From contig NW_022881614.1 of the NCBI RefSeq assembly GCF_003369915.1, positions 29,457,326 to 29,521,325 on the forward strand: 64,000 bases of DNA, in the 5' to 3' direction. This document shows positions 1 through 11,390 of the stretch, piece by piece. The translations under genes were made by a program, and so were the position numbers. Position 1 is the first letter of the stretch. Each line of letters begins with the position of its first letter. Origin of the DNA: Drosophila miranda. Taxonomy: Eukaryota; Arthropoda; Insecta; Diptera; Drosophilidae. Below the pieces are notes generated by a model. It made no database searches, was not told the DNA's origin, and saw nothing but the letters and a program-made list of their open reading frames with translations.

Positions 1-1808
1 CTAAGGACTTCTTAAGACTCTATGCAACGTATATGTTCAGCCAGAGCAGATACACGTCTGTATAATTTTTAGAAATTGAATTTAATAGTTTTCTGGACAT
101 GTTTTTATATAATTTTGCAGGCATTCGTGCAGAGTAAGCAGTGGTCTGCCTATCGCAGAAACAGTTAAGGCATCCCTGCTGTATATACAAATTTTTTGTT
201 CTTGCGCATTGGTAAAGAATACGCGGAAATGGTTAAAATGGCAATCTTTCCCGCTCCAGCTCCCACTCTTGTTCCTGTTCGTTGCTGGATTCGTTGCTGT
301 TGACCATTGTTGCCATTGCTAGGCCAACAAACATCCATAGTTAATGAGTGAAATGAAAAGCCGTATCACCACACACTCGCCCCAATCCCATTCATTCTTT
401 TGTCCATCCATTCATACTCGTACATATTTAGAGCTTGGCTTTTCAGCGCTATGCGCAATGAGCTTACATGGCGTATAATTAATATTAAATGTTATACTTA
501 TAAATTAAATAAAATACTGACGATGGAGGTGGAGCGCGAACTGGTGCTGGCTCTCCTGCCTTAGTGGCACGATTGATGACTCTGGCCGTCAAGCTTATTG
601 CCACCCCATATGTACATATGTATGTATGTATGTATACTATGTACTATAAGGAGTATGCAGAGGCCTTATAGTATAGTATATGCTCTAAATGTTCCCCTTG
701 TTATAAATGTATGTTTGCCAAGTTTGACTTGAGCCCGAGCACGACTGCCACTTGCGCCACTTCCGCTGTGCGGAAAAATGCTTTTGATTTGATTTTCACC
801 AAAATGTCAACTTGACGTCAAGTCGGAGACGGTGGCGGACGCAGACATTGTCGCCGCCTTTGTTGTGCCGATTCTACAGCATGATTTATTGTTTTCATTA
901 AATTGCGTGTAAACAATTTAGTGGCTGGTTGGCGCCCAACACCCAAGACCCTCCACCCACTCTCTTTCTTCCACAGCTGCCTTTAAGTTTATGAACTTTT
1001 AAAACACTTGATTTAAGGTTAAGTGTAACGATATTTCATTGCTTTAATGACACCGATAGACAAAAAATATGCATATCTGGAAGTTTACAGGAGAATAAAG
1101 ACAAGATTTGAATCCATTTGTGGTTGCTTGCTGATCAAAATTAACTTCAAAGCTAAATTCTAGTTTAATTTAGTTAAAATAGCAATAAACTCGCTTTAAA
1201 TCTTTGGCCTTCGTTTCTGCGGTCGTCTTATCTCTCCCAAGATAAGAACGAGATCAAAAGTATGTATCGATGTGTAGGGGAAATCACGTCACGGAAGCTG
1301 TGATAAGAGGGCAGCATCGTTCTCGCTCAAAGAGGATAGTGAGAGCAGAAGAACAGCGTATCTCACGCACTGTTAGCTCACTTTATTCTTCTCTCGCTGT
1401 TATCTCGCTACCTTATTAACATGCCTCTGTAACGACACTGCAGTGCTCTGGCAAACTGGTTTTTTCTCTGTTATGATCGTTCTCTGTTATATTGCTGCTT
1501 AATTAACATGCCTCTGTAACGACACTAGACAATTCGTTCCTTCTCTGTTAGCTCGCTGCTAAATCTGCAGAGATCTGAATTGCTTCTTATTTGACTTTTC
1601 ATCTTTCTGCTATGGTATGGTGGCTATTTTGCTAAGGACATCACTCAAGAAAATCCATTAATTAAATTATATCAAGCGGCCTGCACTTATGCATAGCGAA
1701 AAGGAAATGAAAGCGATATACGTCTGCCCTATGTACATATATGTACAATGAAATGGGAGTGCAATTTTGTCTACCAATAAAGATGCCATAACAATAAGTA
1801 AAGCGAGC
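1..1808. other. Host non-coding DNA, no gene seen
   Basis: No convincing coding frame. It contains a (TATG)n microsatellite near 617-634, a strong AT-rich hairpin at 633-680, and a 25-bp direct repeat (1415-1439 and 1502-1526, 87 bp apart) in a stretch rich in TCTCTGTTA/TCTCGCT motifs (about 1215-1570). It may be intergenic or intronic regulatory sequence. Confidence 0.6.
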
Positions 1809-1848
1809 TAAGGAATGTTCCGAAAAGAAACTGCACACTTTGTTTTTT

Positions 1849-2969
1849 TATACCCGATACTCAAAATGAGTATTGGGGTATATTAGATTTGTGGTAAAAG
1901 TGGATGTGTGTAACGTCCAGAAGGAATCGTTTCCGACCCCATAAAGTATATATATTCTTGATCAGCATCAATAGCCGAGTCGATTGAGCCCTGTCTGTCT
2001 GTCCGTCTGTCCGTCCGTCCGTCCGTCCGTCCCCTTCAGCGCCTAGTGCTCAAAGACTATAAGAGCTAGAGCAACGATGTTTTGGATCCAGACTTCTGTG
2101 ATATGTCACTGCTACAAGAATATTTCAAAACTTTGCCCCGCCCACTTCCGCCCCCACAAAGGACGAAAATCTGTGGCATCCACATTTATAAAGATACGAT
2201 AAAACCAAAAACGCAGAATCGGTGTGGATGACCATATCTTCTACTGTGCAAAATCTGAACCAGATCGTATAATGATTATAGCCAGAATCAAGAAAACAAT
2301 TTCATTCTTTCTCGCTCTGTCTCTCTCTAACACACAGGTTTCATTGTCGGTTTTGTCAATTGCAAAATATGAGTTCAAGGATCTCAGAACCTATAAGAGC
2401 CAGAGCAACCAAATTTGGTATCCACACTCCTGTGATATCGGACCTTGACCGTTTCATGTCCAAATTTCGCCACACCCCCTTCCCCCCCCGCAAAGGACGA
2501 AAATCTGAGGCATCCACAAATCTCAGAGACTATTAAGGCTAGAGTAACCAAATTTGGTATCCGCACTTCTGTTAGATCTCACTATAAAACGTATATCTCA
2601 GAATTTCGCCCCACCCCCTTCCGCCCCCACAAAAGACGAAAATCTGTTGCATCCACAATATTGCACATTCGAGAAAACTAAAAACGCAGAATCATAGATA
2701 ATGACCATATCTATGATCCTATGATCTATCCAGATTGCTGAATCTGGATCAGATCGGATCATTTTTGTAGCCAAAAGCAAGAAGTCAATTTTCAGTGGCT
2801 ACGCAGCGCCCGACGTCACGCTCAGACTGATTTTCTGTCTCTCTCGCACGCACTCTTTGTCGTGTGGTTCAATATTAGCGGCGTCTGCCGCAGGAGAGCC
2901 ATACTGACTTAGTATCGGGTATAACTGTAGAGTTGCGGTGTCCGCAGCAACTCACAACGTTCCACCTCG
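1849..2969 (+). mobile_element. DINE-1/INE-1-type non-autonomous Helitron, full length (~1.1 kb)
   Basis: It begins TATACCCGATACTCAAAATG; the first ~34 bases fold back on themselves. A (GTCC/GTCT)n tract follows at about 1995-2030. Near the end, AGTATCGGGTATA is the inverse of the 5' terminus, followed by a hairpin (arms AGTTGC and GCAACT) and a terminal ACAACGTTCCACCTCG. No coding capacity; short conserved frames inside are repeat sequence. It is inserted in the Tc1/mariner element. The layout matches DINE-1 of other Drosophila, and the length matches the ISY Helitrons reported from D. miranda (from memory). Confidence 0.85.
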
Positions 2970-3073
2970 TTTCTTATAACTTCGATGTTTTCGTTCCGAT
3001 TTCAATTTTTATTTTTTTTAATTTTAGAGAAAAACATTAACTTTCAATTTTGTTAATAAATTTAAAAAAATGT

Positions 3074-3941
3074 CTAGCCTCTTATTTTTGATCGAATTTT
3101 TTGCTTAACACCGCTCATTAAGTTCTGCACACACTCTTTGGTAATCCTACGGGTCGCACGCATCCAGTTTTTTTTCATATCTTCCATGTTTTCGGAGAGA
3201 CTGGCATAGTGCGCGGACGCCAGATCTGGCCAAAATATTCTTGACACATTGTGTTTTTCATAAATAGGTATAAGACGCTTTTTCAAACACTCCTTCATGT
3301 ACACATCGGCGTTGATTGTCCCTTTTGTGAAAAAAGCACTGGTTCTTAGGCCACAGGTGCAAATGGCCTGCCATATTAGCACTTTCTCCCCAAATTTATC
3401 GACTTGAATTGTTGACACCGACTCGTCAACAGTTCCACCTTTAACTTTTGTATAAAACTGAGGGCCGGGTAAAGTTTTCGAGTCCAATTTGACATAAGTT
3501 TCATCGTCCATAATAACGCATTGAACTGCATCATTGAGAAAGCGATCATAAAGCTTTCGCACTCTCGTTTTGCCGACTTCTACTTGTCGCAGACTTTTTT
3601 TCTGCGTTGCCTTTCTGTTTTTTGTATGTCTTTAAATTATGGCGTTGCTTTATTCTTTGAACCATACTCATACTTGTTCGCGCTTTTTTTTGCCAATTCT
3701 CGAACGGACATCGTGTTATGTTTGTGGATTAAGGCTAATACTTTTTCATCAATATTTTGATCCCTTGGACCCTTTTTTCTCCCAGTTCTTGGTAGATCTT
3801 TTAAGGAACATGTCTCTCCAAACTTTTAACACTATTAACACTAACTTTGTAGCGTTTAGCTAATTGTCTGTAAGACACACCTTTTTCTGTGCAATAACTG
3901 TGCACAATTTTTTTGCGAACTTGCTCTTCAATTCGAGGCAT
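3074..3941 (-). pseudogene. Tc1/mariner transposase, broken
   Basis: Starting at 3941, the frame reads MPRIEEQVRKKIVHSYC, an N-terminal helix-turn-helix of the kind that binds the inverted repeats. It is cut by a stop after about 46 codons, then continues in shifted frames. The longest intact block (3562-3074) contains a DDE-domain segment: MDDETYVKLD holds the first catalytic aspartate and FWPDLASAHYA the second. The sequence then jumps to a C-terminal piece, without the usual proline-rich block that carries the third acidic residue, so an internal deletion removed it. The element is therefore non-autonomous. Family assignment is by motif only. Confidence 0.8.
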
Positions 3942-4085
3942 CGTTGAAACTGATAAGCGAACATGCAAACAACGCAGAATTTCTCAAGCTTTCTAACGGT
4001 GCATCGAACGGCATGATCGAAAGCTCGCACTGCGAGAAATTGAAAGAAATTGTAAGTGTGCAGTTTCTTTTCGGCACATTCCTTA

Positions 4086-4585
4086 ATATCCAATTACTGT
4101 GGTGTCCTAGGAGAAGCACTACCAACTGCCAGCAGTGCAAATGTAGCGTGAAAGGCGACCCTTCCCTATGCACTTGTACAGTGTTCTACTTATATGTGGC
4201 AAGCATGAAACAAATGCATAAGTAAATATTAGAAACGAGTGACTTTCAATATGCAGAGAGCGTCTGCAGCATTTTCATGTGGGATCCATGCGGTGGCTGG
4301 ACTGGGATGGGTGTCAGTGTAGTGTACCACACAGCCAGCCATGTCTGAGTGCGTTTCCTCCAACGCATTTACGTTTATTGCATTTGTAAATTATTCACAC
4401 TAGGATATTAAATGCAAATTTAACCCAACAGATACAATATCCAGCCAGTTTGCTACAGCCATACATCTATCTATTGGTGAATTACTCAACTCAGCTCCTG
4501 CATATGAAGGTCCCGGCTAACGGTAACTAGATTCCAGCTATTTCCATTCATTCAATGAAATTTGCCACTAACAACTTTTCGTAAT
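4086..4585. other. Host non-coding DNA
   Basis: No gene, tRNA or known repeat recognised between the Tc1/mariner right end and the hAT MITE. Confidence 0.5.
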
Positions 4586-4593
4586 GTTAGAAC

Positions 4594-4737
4594 CAGGGAC
4601 CGTAAATAATGATGAAGTCTAAGTTTTATCAAGTTACTCAAAAATAGTGATTATCAGTGAAGAAAAACGTAAAAAATTGAAATATAATTTTTACCAAGTA
4701 ATTTGTATTATATAACTTAAAATGATTACGGTCCCTG
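4594..4737. mobile_element. hAT-type MITE, 144 bp, with perfect 8-bp target duplication
   Basis: It has 12-bp perfect terminal inverted repeats (CAGGGACCGTAA), extending imperfectly further in. The direct repeat GTTAGAAC flanks it exactly at 4586-4593 and 4738-4745. An 8-bp duplication and a CAGGG terminus are typical of hAT transposons. The interior is AT-rich and non-coding. The intact duplication suggests a fairly recent insertion, about 540 bp upstream of the Or56a start. Confidence 0.9.
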
Positions 4738-4745
4738 GTTAGAAC

Positions 4746-5276
4746 ACGTATGTAAGTGCAAAAAAAAACCAAACCAGAGTCCTGCGAACCTTGGCAATAT
4801 TGTTCCTCCGAGCTGTGCTGGTAATAAGGTGAGAAAAAATTAAAAATTCTCTTTATCACAGCCCCCTCCTTGTTCATATTCCACTACCCCACTAGAAATA
4901 GAAACTGCACTGAACAAGTGCTGAAAAGTTTCAATTCACTAGCAAATGTCCCTCACACGTAACTCGGTTTGTCTAAACACTGTTGACATCGATGTTCTGG
5001 GCAAAGTTTGCTGCCAAAGGTAGGTGCCTGGGAGCGTAACATGCGAATCAAATTCAAAGTGGCGAACAAAACTATAGGACCCAGGGCTGGGGAGGAAAAG
5101 GAAAAGTCCCAATCGAAGGACCCAGACCACATACTCTATGCAGAACCGCGTCACCTGTCTGACAATTATTTGACAATTATTTACACATACTATTGTATAT
5201 GGAAAAAGGGTCCGATTCGAACGTCTAGCGAGCCCGAGTAAAAGGCAAAAGTGTGCCGTTTTTCAGTCAAATCAAA
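4746..5276 (+). other. Upstream region of Or56a
   Basis: About 530 bp without a recognised gene or repeat. It presumably holds the receptor's promoter and 5' UTR. No clear TATA box was identified. Confidence 0.4.
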
Positions 5277-6798
5277 ATGTTCAGAGTTAAGGAGCTGCTT
5301 CTGCCGCGCGCGATCTTCAAAAGCCACATCCTTGGCCTCCATCTACGGGGCATTAGAATGTATGGTTACGTAGCTGAAAAATACCAGCGCTGTCCTTGGC
5401 TACCGTTGGTACGCTGCATCATCTTCATGGTCTCCATCTGGGTGAGCACTGTTGCTATGCTGGCACGCGTCTTTCAAGGCTTCGAGAACCCCAACGATGG
5501 AGTGTTGTGCTGGGCCACGACCATCATGTACATTTCTCTGTCAATTTCTGTACTGAATGCTTTTGTGCAGAGGAAGCGTGAGTATTACTATTCGAGTTCC
5601 AAAGCTAAAAGATATTCATAAATTTCTGCAGGAGTCATAGGCATGATTCGTGCGATCCATGAGGATATACAAAAGCTAATGAAGGAGGCAGATGATCAGG
5701 AATTGGTGCTTATGTTGTCAACTCAGAAATATATTCGGATGACCACTTGGATGTTATGGTATCCTGCGCTATTGACTGGGATCATCGCGTTTATGGACTC
5801 CTTATACCGAACGGTTTTACTCACTCTATCCGTATTCAACATAACCGAACGCCGGAATGAACAACAGTACATCTTCCTATTAAAGGTCTATCCTTTCGGA
5901 GAAGTGTATAACAACTTTGTGTTCGGCTTATTTGGCACCTGGTACGCTCTTGGGCTGGGAATAAACGCTATTCCCCTGTGGAATTCTTTCATCGTGTGCC
6001 TCATTAAGTACGTGCACCTGAAGCTGCTTATACTCAAAAAGCGGGTGACGGAGATGGAAGTGAGTACTTCTTTACATTCTGCCCCAGTCCCTGTGGTTCT
6101 TTCCCGAATCTCCATTGCAGATCACGCGCTTCAATCCGCTCTTAGACCTGGATCGCCTGACACCCGCTCAGCTGAACCGCTGGCGAATGCGGCTCATAAA
6201 AGAGTTCGTGAAAGAGCACCTGAAGATATGGAGATTAGTCAAGGAGTTGGAGCAACTAATCTGTTTGCCTGTCTTGATAGACTTCATTTTCTTCGCCGTT
6301 TCGATCTGTTTTCAGCTATATGCCCTTATTGTAGCCGTAAGTATAGTGGAAGCGGCTGTTTATGTTGTTTTACGGTTATCTTTTGTGGCCTTGCAGACGC
6401 CCAACGAAATGGAGTACTTCTTAATTTTATGTTACATATCACTCACGACCTTGATTCTATTTTTCACTTATTGGCATGTAACACTAATTGGTGAATGAGT
6501 AAGTAAAATATATTGATTTATTTTCATTGTTGGCCCTAATTAAGCTAACTAATAAGTTTGAAATCCTTTTTTGGATTCTTTCTGAACTTTTTTCAACAAT
6601 TCGACTTAATTCCAGCATGATGATTTGTGCTTCGCCTATTATTCAACACCCAGGAATGAATACGACCCTACAATGAAACGAACGATTCTCTTTATGATGA
6701 TGCATGCCCAGAGTCCGTTGCGGATTCGTGCCCTGATGTTCCCAGTGGATCTGAGAACCTTTTTAGACGTAGGGAGCCGTTGCATCAATTGCCCATGA
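5277..6798 (+). pseudogene. Or56a: Odorant receptor Or56a, probably a pseudogene
   Basis: An insect 7-TM odorant receptor; Or56a in D. melanogaster is the dedicated geosmin receptor. Exons read 5277-5577, 5632-6059, 6121-6336, 6397-6498 and 6616-6798, with GT-AG introns of 54-117 bp. The protein starts MFRVKELLLPRAIFKSHILG and matches what I recall of D. melanogaster Or56a throughout, including GTWYALGLGINAIPLW and FMMMHAQ. The last codon of exon 4 is TGA (6496-6498), directly before a good GTAAGT donor, where the homologue has cysteine (E-C-H-D). That truncates the protein at 348 residues and loses the last transmembrane region. Exon 5 then follows the homologue (HDDLCFAYYS...) but ends early at 6796-6798, apparently through a second small frameshift. 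Exons 1-4 are otherwise open, so inactivation looks recent. A sequencing error at either site cannot be excluded. Confidence 0.8.
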
Positions 6799-6825
6799 GG
6801 ACCTACATTTCTCTGTATCTCTTTT

Positions 6826-7025
6826 TATACCCGATACTCAAAATGAGTATTGGGGTATATTAGATTTGTGGTAAAAGTGGATGTGTGTAACGTCCAGAAG
6901 GAATAGTTTCCGACCCCATAAAGTATATATATTCTTGATCAGCATCAATAGCCGAGTCGATTGAGCCCTGTCTGTCTGTCCGTCCGTCCGTCCGTCCGTC
7001 CGTCTGTCCGTCTGTCCGTCCGTCC
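6826..7025 (+). mobile_element. DINE-1, 5' part, interrupted by an R1-clade LINE
   Basis: The canonical 5' terminus and the sequence up to the (GTCC/GTCT)n tract. The rest of the same copy resumes at 11391, so the LINE at 7026-11390 inserted into the tetranucleotide tract. Confidence 0.9.
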
Positions 7026-7510
7026 CAGTTGCTTTTTGACTGCCACTCGAAGCAGACGTGTTTTTCAAGCGGTCCGCTATACCGTCGTTCGAGTAAAGTA
7101 AAAAGTGATTTTTCCAAGTGGAAAATATATTAAAATTGCCGCGAGATCACGCGCTGTTCGCCAGTGCAATCGCGTGTTAATTTGGTGAAAAAACAGAGCA
7201 GCTATTTGTAAATGAATATTTGTAAAATAAACGCTAAAAACAGCCACGTGCGGAACCTTAGTTCGTCAACAAGTGCGAATAGTTCGACAACAAGTCGGAA
7301 TAGTTCGTCAGCACGTTCGAGTTCGAAGCTTTGGTTCGAAGCTTTGGCTTGAGTTCGGAGCTTTTCGGTTGGTGTCCCCGCTAAAACTTTCGGTTTTAGT
7401 CTCCGCTAGAACTTGCGGTTCGTGTCTCCGCTGAGACTTTTTGTTCGCGTCTCCACTAGTGCCGTTTAGTGTCGAGTCACGCCAATAGAGGGAGCCATAA
7501 CTCGCCGGGT

Positions 7511-8003
7511 ATGGAAGTGGATACGGAGGCCGACGCCAGCGACACTAGCCTGGCTAGTGTAGGGGCGAGCTCGTCGTCGAGCGTTCCCGCCCGCAGGCGG
7601 GGTCGGCCGAAGTCCTCAGCCGCCAAAAAGGGAGCCAAAAAGATCGGGCTTGGTATTGGGATAGCCGGAGAGCTGCCGATCCCTGCCGAGAGATCGCCGC
7701 CACCATCGCTCCCCTTTGAGGAGGCTCCAGGCACCTCTGGCGCCGCCGCTGCCGCTGCCACCACCGCTGCCAGTACCTCTGCCGCAGCTGCTACCATCGC
7801 TGCCACCACCGCTGCCGCCACCGCTGCTGCCACCGCTGCCACCACCGCTGCCGCTGCCACCACCGCTGCCGCTGCCACATGCCCGGCAACTGGCATTGTC
7901 GCGGCAGGCTACTCGGCCATCATTGCGGAAATGTCTGCGATCAGGATGGCGGTGAACGAGGCTGTGCTGAAGGGGCTGATGCCGCCAGAGGCTTCCATAG
8001 GAA
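7511..8003 (+). pseudogene. R1-like ORF1 fragment, Ala/Thr-rich
   Basis: The first ATG of the open frame is at 7511 (MEVDTEADASDTSLASVGAS). It encodes an acidic/serine-rich start, a basic patch (RRRGRPKSSAAKKGAKK) and then, about 7740-7880, a long alanine/threonine tract written in GCC/GCT/ACC repeats. R1-clade ORF1 proteins are RNA-binding Gag-like proteins with C-terminal CCHC knuckles; none remain here. From about 7990-8003 the DNA matches the start of the ORF2 endonuclease in another frame, so the C-terminal half of ORF1 has been deleted. Confidence 0.7.
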
Positions 8004-10906
8004 TCCTCGGCTGTGATGGAACTCGGAGCCATCATGCGCAGCTCTGGCCGTCAGTTCGCACTGGTCCAGGAGCCGTACGTCGATGGAGCAGGGCGGATTA
8101 CCGGCCTTCCTTCTGGAATGCGAGTATTCCAGGACCGCCGAGGAAAAGCTGCTATCATCGTCGACGAACCGGACGCCATCTGCATGCCAATGGAGACCCT
8201 TACCACGGATTTTGGAGTATGCGTCAGAGTTACGGGAAGATTCGGCTCAATCTTCCTATGCTCCGTGTACTGCCAATTCGACACCGACTTGGCGCCGTAC
8301 CTCAGGTACTTAGATGCGGTGCTGCTGCTGGGCAGCCGCACTCCTGTCATCTTTGGGCTCGACGCGAACGCAGTATCCCCAGCGTGGTTTAGCAAGCTCT
8401 CCGGATACAATCGGGGGCAAGCTAACTATGCACGGGGTGAGCTGCTGTCTGAGTGGATAACCGATAACGCCGGCTGCGTGCTCAATGAAGCTAGTCGGGT
8501 GTTTACATTCGATAACCGTAGAGGCCAAAGCGATATCGATGTGACAATCGTCAACCAAGCTGCGACTATGTGGGCCACATACGATTGGGAAGTGAAGGAA
8601 TGGGACACCAGCGATCACAACATGATCCATGTTGTGGTGACGACTGACCCGAACGACGCAGTTGAGCCCATTGCTCCTGTGCCGTCCTGGAAGCTTTCCA
8701 ATGCGCGCTGGCGATTGTTCGAGGAGGAAGTGGTAAGGGAGACAGCCGAATTACCGGAAGACACCGCCGAATCGCCGTTGGACAACCAAGTATCTGCACT
8801 GCGCTCTGTAGTGCACAGTGTGTGCGACAGAGTGCTGGGATGCAGCACACCGAGAGCCGCGAGAAAAGTAGTTTGGTGGACTGCCGAACTACACTCCAAA
8901 CGCCGAGAGGTCAGGAGACTGAGGCGAAGGCTCCAGGACGCTCGTCGGCACGAGACCGACGCAGCACTACTCCTCAGCGCAGTACAAGAAGCTCATCCTG
9001 AGATCGAAGGAAGACAACTGGCGACGCTTCGTGGGAGAGAACAGAGATGATCCATGGGGGCACGTCTACAGGATTTGCCGAGGCCGCAAAAAGAGCACGG
9101 AGATTGGATGCCTTCGAACGGATGGTAGGCTGGTCGCAACATGGCGCGACTGTGCGGGTGTGCTCCTTCGCAACTTCTTTCCTGTTGCGGAGTCGAATGC
9201 AAACATAGCCATCCCGATCGAGGCTCCACCGGCCCTCGAAGCTTTCGAGGTTGATGCATGCGTCGCCAGGTTGAAGAGCAGACGCTCTCCCGGCATGGAC
9301 GGCATCACAGGTGCCATTTGCAAGGCATTGTGGCGTGCCATCCCTCAGCACATGACAGCGATGTATTCCCGCTGCCTGGAGACAGGGTATTTCCCAACGG
9401 AATGGAAGCATCCTAGGGTGGTTCCACTTCTGAAGGGACCCGATAAGGACCGGACCGATCCTACCTCATATCGGGGTATCTGTCTGTTGCCAGTGCTGGG
9501 CAAAGTGCTTGAGGGCATCATGGTGAATCGTCTGAAGGACACCATTCCGGATGGCTGCAGATGGCAATTTGGCTTTCGCCAAGGACGTTGTGTGGAGGAT
9601 GCTTGGAAACACGTCGTGAGTACTGTTTCGGACAGCCGGTCGAAATACGTGCTCGGAGTCTTCGTGGACTTCAAGGGAGCCTTCGACAACGTCGAGTGGA
9701 ATGCTGCACTACGCCGCCTCCTTGAGCTGGGATGCCGAGAAGCAAGCTTGTGGCGAAGTTTCTTCTCCGGCCGGAGTGCGAGCATCGTCAGTAGGCATGG
9801 AGTAGCCACTGTTCCGGTGACACGAGGTTGCCCGCAGGGGTCCATAAGTGGTCCATTTATATGGAACATCTTAATGGACGTGTTGCTCCAGCGCTTAGAG
9901 CCCCTTGGTGCGCTCAAAGGCATACTTAGACGGCCGCCAGTGGTACGGTTTGCTGGAGCAAGCCTGCCATATAAGCGCAAGTATCGGTACCTGGGCATCA
10001 CGGTCGGCGAGCGGTTGAGTTTTCTCCCGCACATCACGGGCTTGCGTGATAAGCTGACCGGAGTCGTAGGGGCATTGTCGCGCGTACTGCGGGTTGACTG
10101 GGGACTCAGTCCCCGCGCAAAGCGGACAATATATGCCGGACTCATGGTGCCCTGCGCACTATTTGGTGCCTCGGTTTGGTCTGTCGTGACGACGACGCAA
10201 GTGGTTGCCAGGAGGCATCTGCTTGCGTGCCAAAGGATCATCCTGATTGGATGCCTACCGGTATGCCGAACAGTGTCCACCATGGCGCTGCAAGTACTAG
10301 CTGGAGCCCCCCCGTTTGATCTGGTTGCCAGACGCCTGGCAATCAGCTTCAAACTAAAGCGTGACTACCCGCTGGAGGAGAGCGATTGGCTGTACGGCGA
10401 AGATTTGGCAAATCTTAGCTGGAAGCAGAAGATGGCGCGACTAGACGAAGGCCTGTTGTGCGAGTGGCAACGCAGATGGGATGATGGTGACTCCCCAGGT
10501 CGGGTGACGCACCGCTTCATCCCGAACGCAGGCTTCGTTTACAGCGAACGAAGGTTTGGCTTCACGCTGCGCGCTGGGTTCCTGCTGACGGGCCACGGAT
10601 CGCTCAATGCATTTCTGCATGGAAGAAGCCTTAGCAACACGCCAGCATGTCTATGCGGCGCAGAACGCGAGGATTGGCAGCACTTCCTGTGCTTGTCCCC
10701 TCTATGCAGACTTGCGAGACCTCGATGGACTTGGAGTGCAGTACACGGATGGCGACTGGACCTTCTCCGATGTGACGGCTTCTCAGGAGAGAATGCGGAC
10801 TCTCGACGGGTTCGCCGGACTGGCGTTCTCCAGGCGACAGCAGCTGCTGAACGCGCAAGCGGCGCACGGGCTGGGTGGATTCCCTATCCAGGCCGGTCGG
10901 GGCTAA
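8004..10906 (+). pseudogene. R1-like ORF2 (endonuclease-reverse transcriptase), inactive
   Basis: Frame 8004-8975 encodes the AP endonuclease: ALVQEPYV (metal-binding Glu), FGLDANAVSPAW, SDIDVTIVN and WDTSDHNMIHV. A single-base frameshift then moves the reading to the frame of 9031-10700, which starts with an RNA-processing-like linker (WRRFVGENRDDPWGHVYRICRGR). RT motifs follow: SPGMDGITG, SYRGICLLPVLGKVLEG, QFGFRQGRCVEDAW, VDFKGAFDNVEW and RGCPQGSISGP. After LLQRLEPL (about 9905) the protein jumps to a thumb-side region; the F/YADD catalytic box is gone. A further frameshift near 10690-10705 moves the C-terminus to the frame ending at 10906. The gene cannot be active. Confidence 0.85.
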
Positions 10907-11390
10907 AAGGGAGGATCGAGCTGAGTCCTTAAGATCGGTACCACGGGTTGTGCAGTTCCAAGGCTGCACATTGAGGTCGGCCCCCTAGTGGTAGTATCGT
11001 GGTGGCTGTGGTTGATACCCAAACGTTACGCGGGGAGAGCCGCTAGGCTCCTCGTGGAGTTGCGCTCTCAACCGGGTGCCGAGACCCATAGATCGGAAGA
11101 CGTGTTAGATACACCTCGCCCCTCACCAAGGAGGATTGTATGCCCGACCAGGATACTTTCAATTGGTACCGGAAGAGTCGCTATGTACATAGCTATAGCT
11201 TCTTTTTAGGGGCGCTAACTGGCGCATCGTACCAGGTTCCTGCGTATGTAGCGGTGGTGCGTGATGGCGTGATATATGTATATATATCGCACTAATCGAG
11301 GCTAAGCTGCAAATAAACATTAGACGCCGTGGTTGAAATCCCTCCCTGAGGAACCGCCACGTAAAATAAAGCTGAGAGATCAGATTCATT
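10907..11390 (+). other. 3' UTR of the R1-like LINE
   Basis: Non-coding tail between the ORF2 stop and the resumed GTCC tract. There is no poly(A); the last bases before the tract are CAGATTCATT. Confidence 0.6.

Larger units (their letters stand above)
1811..4083 (-). mobile_element. Tc1/mariner-superfamily transposon, degenerate, with nested DINE-1
   Basis: Both ends carry a ~30-bp terminal inverted repeat. It is at 1811-1840 and, as reverse complement, at 4054-4083; the two differ at one inner position and share the core CCGAAAAGAAACTGCACACT. TA dinucleotides flank both ends (1809-1810 and 4084-4085), as expected for Tc1/mariner integration. The transposase runs leftwards from 3941. A complete DINE-1 sits just inside the left repeat, so it inserted later. 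The family within Tc1/mariner is not determined. Confidence 0.85.
7026..11390 (+). mobile_element. R1-clade non-LTR retrotransposon, internally deleted
   Basis: A 4.4-kb LINE with remnants of ORF1 and ORF2 (AP-type endonuclease plus reverse transcriptase) and no poly(A) tail, like many R1-clade elements. R1 relatedness rests on RT motifs such as QFGFRQGRCVEDAW and FVDFKGAFDNVEW. It lies within the (GTCC)n tract of a DINE-1: GTCC repeats abut both ends. Lesions: ORF1 fused to ORF2 by a deletion near 7990-8003, a frameshift near 8950-8980, loss of the RT catalytic box near 9905, and a frameshift near 10690-10705. Confidence 0.85.

Noticed and set aside
1995..2030. GTCC/GTCT tract considered as a CRISPR-like or satellite array
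   Set aside because: It is the internal microsatellite typical of DINE-1 elements, with no spacers.
2384..2566. A recurring ~60-residue frame (MRIPNLVTLALIVSEICGC...) in most DINE-1 copies
   Set aside because: It recurs because the DNA repeat recurs; the element has no known protein, and the frame is broken or shifted in several copies.
7477..8035. Long Ala/Gly/Pro-rich frames overlapping the R1-like ORF1 (both strands)
   Set aside because: They are readings of the same GCC/GCT repeat tract in other frames.
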